Source: Schaalia georgiae DSM 6843 (lineage in GTDB: Bacteria > Actinomycetota > Actinomycetes > Actinomycetales > Actinomycetaceae). Taken from it: a stretch of 64,000 bases of DNA. Made by a program: the position numbers and the translations under genes. Positions 57,003 to 64,000 of this stretch are shown piece by piece; within the stretch, counting starts at the first letter, position 1, and each line of letters begins with the position of its first letter. The stretch is from NCBI RefSeq assembly GCF_000429245.1, contig NZ_AUBM01000010.1, forward strand, positions 140,258-204,257. Reading direction: 5' to 3'. A model generated the notes under the pieces. That model ran no database searches. It was not told the DNA's origin and saw nothing but the letters and a program-made list of their open reading frames with translations.

Positions 57003-58745
57003 TCAACCCAGGTAGACGCGCGCCTCCCACGGGCCCAGGGACTCGCAGGGCGCCTTCGCCTCGTCGGCGTTCCCCAGCAGTTGGACCATGCCCCCGCCAT
57101 CGTCCAGGACGGGCCGCACCGAGTCGCTGGACAGGTTGACGACGACGAGCAGCCGCTCCTCCCCCAGCGCCCTGCGGTAGGCGAACACGCGGGGGTCCGC
57201 GGCGTCGAGGCGCTCGAAGGAGCCGAGCGCCACGACCCGCAGGCGGTGGCGGATCGCGATCAGCGCCCGGTAGTAGGAGTGGACGGAACCAGGATCGCCC
57301 ACCTGCGCGGCCGCGTTGATCTCCCGGTAGTTGGGGGTGACGCCGATCCACGGGGTACCCGAGGTGAATCCCGCGTTCTCGCTGCCCTCCCACTGCACCG
57401 GAGTGCGCGCGTTGTCCCGCCCCATCGCCCGCAGCCCCGCCAGGACGGCGCCCGGGTCCTCCCCGCCCGCAGTGGCCTCGTCGTAGTAGCGAAGCGCCTC
57501 CACGTCGCGCAAGTCCCCCACGGACTCGAAGACCCCGTTCGTCATCCCCAGCTCCTCGCCCTGGTAGATGAAAGGGGTGCCCCGCAGCAGGTGCAGAGCG
57601 GTCGCCAGGGCGGTCGCCGAGGCGTACCAGCGCTCCTCGTCGCCGAAACGCGAGACCGCGCGCGGCTGGTCGTGGTTGTCCAGGTACAGGGAGTTCCACC
57701 CGTCGTCGGCCAGCGCCTCCTGCCAGGCGCTCAGGCAATCGGCCAGCTCGCCGGGCCGCAGGGGGCGCGGCCGGAACTTCCCCGCCTCCAGCCCCAGGTC
57801 CACGTGGTCGAATTGGAACACCATGTCCAACTCCCGGCGCCCGGCCCCCGAATACAGGCGCGCCTTGTCGATGCGCACCCCTGGGGCCTCCCCCACCGTG
57901 AGCGGCACGTCCGCACCCGTGTCCGCTCCGCCTCGCCCGTCGAAGACCTCCCGGCGCATCTCGGCGAGGAACTCGTGCAGGCGGGGCCCCTCGCTGACCA
58001 GGGGGAAGCCCTCTCCCCACGCCCGCCCGGGCAGCTCCTCGCCGTCGGGCAGGCCGGGGGTCTTGGAGATCAGATTGATCACGTCCATGCGGAAGCCGTC
58101 GACGCCCCGGTCCAGCCACCAGTTCATCATCGCGTAAACCGCCGCCCGCACCTGGGGGTTCTCCCAATTGAGGTCGGGCTGTTTGCGGTGGAAGAGGTGC
58201 AGGTAGTACTCACCGGTCGCCTCGTCCAGGGTCCACGCGGACCCAGAGAAGAACGACCCCCAGTTGTTCGGCTCCGCACCGCGCTCGCCGGGAGCGCGCC
58301 CGGGCCTGGGGGGCCGCCAGTAGTACCAATCCCGCTTCGGGTCGTCCTTCGAGGACCGCGAGGCGGCGAACCACGGGTGCTCGTCCGAGGAGTGGTTCAC
58401 CACCAGGTCCATCACGAGTTTCATGCCCCGCGCGTGCGCATCAGCCAATAACGCGTCGAAATCCTCCATCGTCCCGAACAAAGGATCGATACCGCGGTAG
58501 TCGGAGATGTCGTAGCCGTTGTCCGCCTGCGGACTGCGGTAGACGGGCGACAGCCACAGGACGTCGACCCCCAGCCCCTCCAGGTAGTCGAGGCGGCTGC
58601 GCACGCCCCGCAGGTCGCCGACCCCGTCGCCGTCGGAGTCCTGGAAGGAACGCGGGTAGATCTGGTAGACGACTGCGCCCTTCCACCAGTCGTCGTGGCC
58701 CAGGCCAGCTTCGCGGGAGGAGATGAGCTCTTCGGAGAACAACAC
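57003..58745 (-). CDS. GH13 alpha-glucosidase / oligo-1,6-glucosidase
   Basis: The 580-residue protein starts just before WWKGAVVYQIYPRSFQDSDG, the canonical N-terminus of this subgroup. GH13 motifs: DLVVNHSSDEH, nucleophile Asp in DGFRMDVI, acid/base Glu in TVGEAPG, and LDNHDQPR with the third Asp. GTPFIYQGEELGM is typical of oligo-1,6-glucosidase/alpha-glucosidase. It is cytoplasmic (no signal peptide) and should release glucose from isomalto- or malto-oligosaccharides or trehalose-type substrates; specificity cannot be fixed by eye. GTG 58745 is chosen for its AGGTG site. It follows cysS by 41 nt on the same strand. Confidence 0.92.
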   Translation of the reverse strand: MLFSEELISSREAGLGHDDWWKGAVVYQIYPRSFQDSDGDGVGDLRGVRSRLDYLEGLGVDVLWLSPVYRSPQADNGYDISDYRGIDPLFGTMEDFDALLADAHARGMKLVMDLVVNHSSDEHPWFAASRSSKDDPKRDWYYWRPPRPGRAPGERGAEPNNWGSFFSGSAWTLDEATGEYYLHLFHRKQPDLNWENPQVRAAVYAMMNWWLDRGVDGFRMDVINLISKTPGLPDGEELPGRAWGEGFPLVSEGPRLHEFLAEMRREVFDGRGGADTGADVPLTVGEAPGVRIDKARLYSGAGRRELDMVFQFDHVDLGLEAGKFRPRPLRPGELADCLSAWQEALADDGWNSLYLDNHDQPRAVSRFGDEERWYASATALATALHLLRGTPFIYQGEELGMTNGVFESVGDLRDVEALRYYDEATAGGEDPGAVLAGLRAMGRDNARTPVQWEGSENAGFTSGTPWIGVTPNYREINAAAQVGDPGSVHSYYRALIAIRHRLRVVALGSFERLDAADPRVFAYRRALGEERLLVVVNLSSDSVRPVLDDGGGMVQLLGNADEAKAPCESLGPWEARVYLG

Positions 58746-58786
58746 GGGACACCTGCCAAGTCGGGGATTCGGGTGGGGGGTCGCCC

Positions 58787-60232
58787 TCAGGACAGCGACC
58801 AGGTTGCGCCGTCGCGCCCGTCCGCCACCAAGACCCCGGCCCCGGCCAGGCGGTCGCGCAGGGCGTCCGCGCGGGACCAGTCCTTGGCGGCGCGCGCCTC
58901 GGCCCGTTCGGCGATGAGGGAGCGCACCAGGGCGTCCAGCGCCGCGCGCGCGCCCGCCCCGGCGCCGCCGCCAATGCCCGCCTGGCCGCGCCACTGCGGC
59001 GAGGCCGGGTCCAGTCCCAGCACGTCCAGCATGGAGCGCACGAGCACCTGCTCGCGGCGGGCTGCCCCAGTGTCCCCGGAGTCGAGGGCGACGTTGCCGG
59101 CCTTGAGGTGCTCGTGTGCGACCGCGAGCGCCCCTGCGACGTTGAGGTCGTCGTCCATCGCCTCGCGGAACGCCCCGGGGAGCCCGTCGGCGGGGATCGC
59201 GATCTCCTCGGGCCCCGCCTCGCCGACCGCTTCGACGGCGCGCGACACGAAACCGCTGAACCTCGTCCACGCGGAGGCGGCGTTGTCCAGGGTCTCGGGC
59301 CCCCATTCGATCGCGGAGCGGTGGTGGACGGTGGACAGCGCCCACCGCACGGCCACAGCGGGGTGGTCGCGCGTGAGGGCCTTGAGGGAGAGGACGTTGC
59401 CCAGGGACTTCGACATCTTCTCGCCCTTGGTGGTGACCCACGCGTTGTGCACCCACATGCGCGCGAAGGCCCATCCGGCGCCGTGGGACTGCGCCTGCTC
59501 GTTCTCGTGGTGCGGGAAACGCAGGTCGATGCCCCCGCCGTGGATGTCGAACTCGTCGCCCAGGTAGCGCCTGGACATGGCGGAGCACTCCAGGTGCCAT
59601 CCGGGCCTCCCCCTCCCCCACGGCGAGTCCCACGAGGCCGTGGCCGGCTCGCCGGGCTTGGCGGCCTTCCACAGGGCGAAGTCGCGGGGGTCGCGCTTGC
59701 CCGCCTCGACGGCGGCGTCGATCTGCGCCTCGTCCTCCGTGGTGCGCATGTCCGCGAGGCGCTGGCGGGTGAGGGACCCGTAGTCGGGCTGGGAGTGGAC
59801 GTCGAAGTAGACGTTGCCCGCGCCGTCGTCGTAGGCGTGGCCGCGCTCGACGAGGCGGCGCACCAGGTCGATCTGGTCGGGGATGTGGCCGGTGGCGCGG
59901 GGCTCGTAGGTGGGGGCCTGCACTCCGAGGGCGTCGTAGGCGCTCGTGAACTCGCGTTCGTAGCGGTAGGCCCACGCCCACCAGTCCCAGCCGGCCTCGG
60001 CGGACTTGGCGAGGATCTTGTCGTCGATGTCAGTGACGTTGCGGACGTAGGTCACCTGGTACCCGCTGCGGCGCAGCCAGCGGATGAGGGTGTCGAAGGA
60101 GACGGCGGCGCGCAGGTGGCCGACGTGGGGGGATCCCTGGACGGTGGCGCCGCACAGGTAGATGCCCACCTTCCCCGGGACGACGGGCTCCAGGGGACGG
60201 ACGCTGGCGGTCTTCGAGTCGTACAGGCGCAT
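58787..60232 (-). CDS. cysS: Cysteinyl-tRNA synthetase
   Basis: The 481-residue class I synthetase has a zinc site (Cys in YLCGATVQ, Cys in HLECSAM, His in PHHENE), the HIGH-type GSPHVGHL at about 33-40 and KMSKS in [10 protein letters not shown] at about 270-280. The Met-binding-type MshC alternative is unlikely because KMSKS and the C-terminal anticodon-binding region are full length. ATG start (MRLYDSKT). Its downstream neighbour in the same direction is the GH13 gene. Confidence 0.96.
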   Translation of the reverse strand: MRLYDSKTASVRPLEPVVPGKVGIYLCGATVQGSPHVGHLRAAVSFDTLIRWLRRSGYQVTYVRNVTDIDDKILAKSAEAGWDWWAWAYRYEREFTSAYDALGVQAPTYEPRATGHIPDQIDLVRRLVERGHAYDDGAGNVYFDVHSQPDYGSLTRQRLADMRTTEDEAQIDAAVEAGKRDPRDFALWKAAKPGEPATASWDSPWGRGRPGWHLECSAMSRRYLGDEFDIHGGGIDLRFPHHENEQAQSHGAGWAFARMWVHNAWVTTKGEKMSKSLGNVLSLKALTRDHPAVAVRWALSTVHHRSAIEWGPETLDNAASAWTRFSGFVSRAVEAVGEAGPEEIAIPADGLPGAFREAMDDDLNVAGALAVAHEHLKAGNVALDSGDTGAARREQVLVRSMLDVLGLDPASPQWRGQAGIGGGAGAGARAALDALVRSLIAERAEARAAKDWSRADALRDRLAGAGVLVADGRDGATWSLS

Positions 60233-60358
60233 GGCAGTATCCTACCCGCGCCCCCGGGCCGCCCACGCGGGGGCCCTGCCGCTGGGACTCGGTAATGGGG
60301 CTGAGGGGCAGGAGCGTGCGGGCCCGCGCGGGGGCGGGGAGGCCGCCCGGTAGGAGGG

Positions 60359-61852
60359 TCAGCGCCCGCCCACGCGCTGGGCGATCAGCTCTTTGAGGGC
60401 GTCAACGGAGTTCGCCATGGGCACCACCCGCTGCCCGCCCGCCTCGATCCCGGCGAAACGCCCGGGGACGGGGGGCAGGTGACCGGTGGCCTCCATGATG
60501 GTGTCGGCGAACTTGACGGGCAGCGCGGTCTCCATGACGACGACCGTGCCCGACAGTTCGCCCCGCGAGGCGAGTCCACGCGCCGCGTGGACGCCGTCAG
60601 CGGTGTGCGGGTCGATGAGGTACCCGGATTCGGCCTCGGTGCGCGCGATCTCGGCGAGGCGGTCCGCGTGGGTGGAGGAGGCGGAGACGAAACCGTAGGT
60701 TTCGCGCATCGCCTGGAACTCCGGCGCGCCCGACAGGTCGAAATGCCCGTTGCGGGCAAGGGCGGTTCCGAAGAGCTCGGCTGTGCGCGCGCCGTCGCGG
60801 CCCAGCAGGTCGTGGACGAAGCGCTCGAAGTTCGACGCCTTGGAGATGTCCATCGACGGCGAGGAGGTGGCCAGGGTCTGGTCGCTGGAGCGGGGCCGGT
60901 AGACGCCGGTGCGGAAGAACTCGTCGAGGACGTCGTTCTCGTTGGTGGCGACCACCAGGGCATCCAGGGGCACGCCCATCCGCCGCGCGATGTGGGCCGC
61001 GCACACGTTGCCGAAGTTCCCGGTGGGGACGACCACGCTCACGCGCTCGGGAGCCACGGTCCCTGGGCGGGCGGAGGGGGAGCCCTCGCCGGGGCCCTCC
61101 GTGGCGCGCAGCCAGGTCGCGACGTAGTAGACCACCTGGGCGAGCAGGCGCGCCCAGTTGATCGAGTTGACGGCGCCCAAGTGCCAGCGGGCCTTGAAGG
61201 CGGCGTCCATGTTCACCGCCTTGACCAGGTCCTGGCAGTCGTCGAAGACGCCGTCCACAGCGACGTTGACGATGTTGTCGTCCAGCAGGGAGAACATCTG
61301 CGCCCTTTGGAAGGCGGTCATCCGCCCGGCGGGGGTGAGCATGACGACGCTGAGGCCGTCCCTGCCCCGCAGCGCGTACTCGGCCGAGGAACCGGTGTCG
61401 CCCGAGGTGGCGCCCACGATGGTGAGCCATTGGCCGCGGCGGCGGAGCTCGTACTCGAAGAGCTCGCCGAGCAGCCGCATCGCCATGTCCTTGAAGGCCG
61501 CGGTGGGCCCCAGGGACAGGTGCGCGAGGCGCAGGTCGAATCCGGCGCCCTCCAGCGCGGTGACGGGGACGATGGCGGGATCGGAGAAAGCGGGGGCGCT
61601 GTAGGCGCGCGAGGCGATGGCCGCGATGTCCTCCTCCGGGATGTCGTCGATGTACAGCGCGAGGATCCGGGCGGCCAGGGCGGCGTAACCCTGCTGGTCG
61701 AGGACCAGCCGCAGCTCCTCGAGGTCGTCGGCGCTCAGGCGCGGGTAGTGCCCGGGCACGTAGAGCCCCCCGTCGGGGGCGAGCCCCTCGAGGAGGATGT
61801 CACTGAAAGGACGTGGGGATCCAGTCGTCCGGCGTGTGGAGGTGTAGCGCAC
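60359..61852 (-). CDS. thrC: Threonine synthase
   Basis: The 497-residue protein is the long (type with extended N-terminus) threonine synthase. It starts MRYTSTRRTTG and has LAPDGGLYVP. The PLP-binding Lys is in TAAFKDMAMRLLG (about 116-128), followed by GATSGDTGSSAEYA and VPTGNFGNVCAA. It converts O-phosphohomoserine to threonine. GTG start with AGGAT upstream. Divergent from the propeller gene at 61923 with a 70-bp spacer. Confidence 0.97.
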   Translation of the reverse strand: MRYTSTRRTTGSPRPFSDILLEGLAPDGGLYVPGHYPRLSADDLEELRLVLDQQGYAALAARILALYIDDIPEEDIAAIASRAYSAPAFSDPAIVPVTALEGAGFDLRLAHLSLGPTAAFKDMAMRLLGELFEYELRRRGQWLTIVGATSGDTGSSAEYALRGRDGLSVVMLTPAGRMTAFQRAQMFSLLDDNIVNVAVDGVFDDCQDLVKAVNMDAAFKARWHLGAVNSINWARLLAQVVYYVATWLRATEGPGEGSPSARPGTVAPERVSVVVPTGNFGNVCAAHIARRMGVPLDALVVATNENDVLDEFFRTGVYRPRSSDQTLATSSPSMDISKASNFERFVHDLLGRDGARTAELFGTALARNGHFDLSGAPEFQAMRETYGFVSASSTHADRLAEIARTEAESGYLIDPHTADGVHAARGLASRGELSGTVVVMETALPVKFADTIMEATGHLPPVPGRFAGIEAGGQRVVPMANSVDALKELIAQRVGGR

Positions 61853-61909
61853 GCGTTGATCCTATCGGGCGGGGGGCGCCCCGGCCATGTGGGCCCGGCC
61901 CCCAGCGGG

Positions 61910-61915
61910 CATACT
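61910..61915 (+). promoter_or_regulatory. CATACT -10 candidate for a leaderless mRNA
   Basis: CATACT lies exactly 7 nt before the ATG at 61923, so transcription would start at or very near the start codon. No ribosome binding site is present. The paralogue at 63732 has CATACT at exactly the same 7-nt distance. Confidence 0.4.
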
Positions 61916-61922
61916 GTATGGC

Positions 61923-63509
61923 ATGGCTTCATCCGACGACCAGTGGTCCCCTTATGCCGGTAGCGTCCCCACGGATCCCGCGGATCCCGAAGACGGGGGC
62001 GACGCGAGGTTCCCCTACGGCCCCGGCCAGGATCTGGCGGCGCCCCCGTTCGGGCCCCAGCCCGGGTACGCCGCCCGCGCCGAACCCGGAAGAAAGAGGA
62101 CGGGACAGGCCTCGCCGAACGGCCGGCGATCGGCTGGGACGGCGCAGTCGGGCGCCAGGGCGCGCTCGGCCGGGATCCGGGCCCGACTGCGCAGAGTCAA
62201 GGCAAAAGCGGTCGCGGCGGTGACCGTTGCCCTCGTCCTCGTCGTCTTGTACGTGCTCGGCCGCTCCGCCCCCACTGCGACGCCGCCCCGCGAGCAGGGG
62301 TACACGGGCTGGGCGCAGGACTCCGGGCACCCCGCGGCCGCGTGGGCGCGGGGCGTGGACGTCGCGTGGCGCATCGACGCCCCCGGCGAGGGGAACACGC
62401 GCCCCCGCGGGCGCGTCCTGCGGCATGGGAGCACCGTGATCGCTGTGGACTCGGGGGAGGACCTGGCCGCCCGGGTCACCGCGATCGACGCCTCGGGGGC
62501 ACAGCCCGTGACCCTGTGGACCACGAACCCGAGCGACACGGATCTGATGAGCGACGCCTCCCCCTTGGTCGTGGGCGACGAACTCGTCATGCCGGGCGCC
62601 GTCATCGACCTGACGACCGGGAGCGCGTCCGAGGCGCCCTGGGGCAGGGACGATCCCCTCGCCTACGCCAGCGGCGTCCTGGTGACGTGCACGGGGAAAG
62701 AGACCTGCTCGGGGTGGACGCGCACCGGAGCCGTCTGGGAGCGCCAGTGGCGGGTGATCACGGAGCAGCCCGACTACCGCTCGCTGCTGTGGGACAGGAA
62801 CGTCCTGCGGGCGGGCCCCGAGGACGACACGTGGCTTCTCATTTCCAACGACCCCCAGGGGGAGGCGTCCATCCTGCGCGCCACCACCGGGGAGGTCCGC
62901 ACTATCTCGCCGGCGCCCGCCAAGGGCGCGTACGCCGTGCGCACCGCCTACGGGGCCTCCGACGGGTGGGTCCTGGTGGACGTCAACGCCAAAGAGGCCG
63001 TCGCGTTCTCAGCCGACGGGGAACGGGGCGGGACTTTCCCCGTCACCGAGCCCGTGGGCTCCGGCTCCACGACCAGGACGATCCCCGCTGGGGACGGGCG
63101 CCCCACGGTCGACGAGGTCAAGCGCTTCCTCACAACCGGCAGGGCCCCGTGGTCCGACGGGACGGTGTGGATGGACGGGAAGGACTGCACGACCGTGAAC
63201 TTCGCGCCCTCAGAGGACCGCAAGCCCGTTGCGGCCACTGTCCCGAAGGAGGCCACGCTGGCCAACGGCTCCTCAGGGGCGTGCGCCCTGGCCTTCTCGC
63301 ACGCGGTCGCCGGAGAAGGCGACTCCGTGCTCTTCGTCCAGCAGGGAGTGGACTCGGACAGGAGGAAGGCGCTGATCGACATGTCCGGAGGGGGCGTCGT
63401 CGAGTCGAAGGAGCTTTCGGGCATGGCGACGCCGACGTGGGTGTACGACGACCTCATCGTCGGGATCGACGCCACGGGCATTGTGGCCCTCACCCCGAAG
63501 GACGCGTGA
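61923..63509 (+). CDS. Membrane-anchored beta-propeller-like protein, paralogue of the ESX-locus protein
   Basis: The 528-residue protein has a Pro/Gly-rich cytoplasmic N-terminus (1-95), a TM helix (about 97-115) and an extracytoplasmic domain. The domain has recurring strands (VTLWTTNPSDTD, CSGWTRTGAVWERQW, VVESKELSGMATPTWVYDD) suggesting a propeller, with several Cys. The block AVAFSADGERGGTF matches ITAFTADGESAGTF in the protein at 30172-31725. No catalytic motif. It has no recognisable ribosome binding site. Confidence 0.8.
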   Translation: MASSDDQWSPYAGSVPTDPADPEDGGDARFPYGPGQDLAAPPFGPQPGYAARAEPGRKRTGQASPNGRRSAGTAQSGARARSAGIRARLRRVKAKAVAAVTVALVLVVLYVLGRSAPTATPPREQGYTGWAQDSGHPAAAWARGVDVAWRIDAPGEGNTRPRGRVLRHGSTVIAVDSGEDLAARVTAIDASGAQPVTLWTTNPSDTDLMSDASPLVVGDELVMPGAVIDLTTGSASEAPWGRDDPLAYASGVLVTCTGKETCSGWTRTGAVWERQWRVITEQPDYRSLLWDRNVLRAGPEDDTWLLISNDPQGEASILRATTGEVRTISPAPAKGAYAVRTAYGASDGWVLVDVNAKEAVAFSADGERGGTFPVTEPVGSGSTTRTIPAGDGRPTVDEVKRFLTTGRAPWSDGTVWMDGKDCTTVNFAPSEDRKPVAATVPKEATLANGSSGACALAFSHAVAGEGDSVLFVQQGVDSDRRKALIDMSGGGVVESKELSGMATPTWVYDDLIVGIDATGIVALTPKDA

Positions 63510-63718
63510 GCGCGGGCTGGCGCGCTCCCCGTGCGGAGGGGGCCGGGAGGAACAGGCGGCGCCCGGTGAGCAGTTCCAGGGTGCGCCCCCGGGCGGAGGG
63601 AACCGGGAGCCGGCGGGCGGGCGCCGGGCACCTGGACGCCGAAGGGCCGAAGCACCAGGGCCTGGGACCCGCAGATATTGAATACTTGAAAAGCGTTCCG
63701 CTTCCACAACAACCTTGA

Positions 63719-63724
63719 CATACT
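63719..63724 (+). promoter_or_regulatory. CATACT -10 candidate for a leaderless mRNA
   Basis: CATACT, 7 nt before the ATG at 63732, identical in sequence and spacing to the element upstream of the paralogue at 61923. TTGACA just upstream (63715-63720) overlaps it and is too close to act as its -35. Confidence 0.4.
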
Positions 63725-63731
63725 TACGGGT

Positions 63732-64000
63732 ATGGATCCCCTCGACGACGAACCCACCCCTGCCGACGACGCCCCGGAGACACCCCCGGGCGGCGCCCAG
63801 CAGGACGGCTGCCCGCGCACCGACGAAGAACCGCTGAGCGCCATCCGCCAGCGCCACCAGCGCGCCCGCAGGAGACGCGCCCTCGCGATCAGCGGCGCGC
63901 TGGTCGTGGCGCTCGTCGTCGGCGTCCTCGTCCACTCCCGCTCGGGCGCCAATCCCCCCACCGGAGTCCAGGAATCGGGGTACGAGAACACCGAGTCCGT
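63732..64000 (+). CDS. Third membrane-anchored paralogue, cut by the window end
   Basis: The first 89 residues are present: an acidic/Pro-rich start (MDPLDDEPTPADDAPETP), a basic stretch (RQRHQRARRRR), one TM helix (about 50-66) and the start of the outside domain (PPTGVQESGYENTES). The last part aligns with the post-TM segment PPREQGYTGWAQDS of the protein at 61923. It is therefore a tandem paralogue. The rest lies beyond the window. Confidence 0.7.
   Translation, partial: MDPLDDEPTPADDAPETPPGGAQQDGCPRTDEEPLSAIRQRHQRARRRRALAISGALVVALVVGVLVHSRSGANPPTGVQESGYENTES

Overview
The window comes from a high-GC Gram-positive bacterium. Gene content points to an actinobacterium of the Actinomyces/Schaalia type: a type VII (ESX) secretion locus with WXG100 proteins, a PASTA-less Ser/Thr kinase cluster with a giant fibronectin protein, actinobacterial ClpC, and many GTG starts with 1-4 nt start/stop overlaps. 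The genus is inferred, not proven. I saw no rRNA, tRNA, CRISPR array or insertion sequence.

Layout. 1-5.3 kb (minus strand): an elemental-iron uptake operon of the P19/FTR1 type (FTR1 permease with duplicated imelysin-like domain, P19-like lipoprotein, DUF2318 Fe-S membrane protein, two FtsX-like ABC permeases, the second cut by the window edge). 5.6-8.3 kb: pyruvate phosphate dikinase. 8.5-23.2 kb (minus): a signalling/cell-surface cluster that matches, gene for gene, what is known in bifidobacteria as the PFNA cluster: giant Ig/FN3 protein, MoxR AAA ATPase, DUF58, transglutaminase-like membrane protein, Ser/Thr kinase, PP2C phosphatase, FHA protein. The FHA gene carries an apparent 1-nt frameshift and the transglutaminase lacks its catalytic cysteine.

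23.6-41.9 kb: the ESX locus. It encodes EccC, two different EccD proteins, an EccB-MycP fusion, a separate subtilisin-like protein with Glu in place of the catalytic Asp, a WXG100 pair, and a run of helical or glycine-rich candidate substrates, most with a YxxxD/E motif. EccE and EccA are not visible in the window. 42.2-44.7 kb: clpC. 44.7-46.1 kb: a gene-free island packed with several unrelated repeat families, including a 20-bp-period direct/inverted array and an operator-like palindrome.

46-64 kb: housekeeping genes (dtd, ygfZ-like, a nitrobindin-like gene, purA, rlmB, GH13 glucosidase, cysS, thrC). Interspersed are a satellite ESX module (51.6-53.7 kb: large helical protein, acidic protein, WXG100), a three-member family of unknown proteins (53.9, 55.6 and 56.4 kb), and membrane-anchored beta-propeller-like proteins at 61.9 and 63.7 kb that are paralogous to one inside the ESX locus.

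How it fits together: the kinase, phosphatase, FHA, transglutaminase-like and giant surface protein probably form one envelope-signalling unit. It lies next to the ESX machine, whose likely core is EccB-MycP, EccC and two EccDs, exporting the WXG100 and helical substrates encoded here and at 51.6-53.7 kb.
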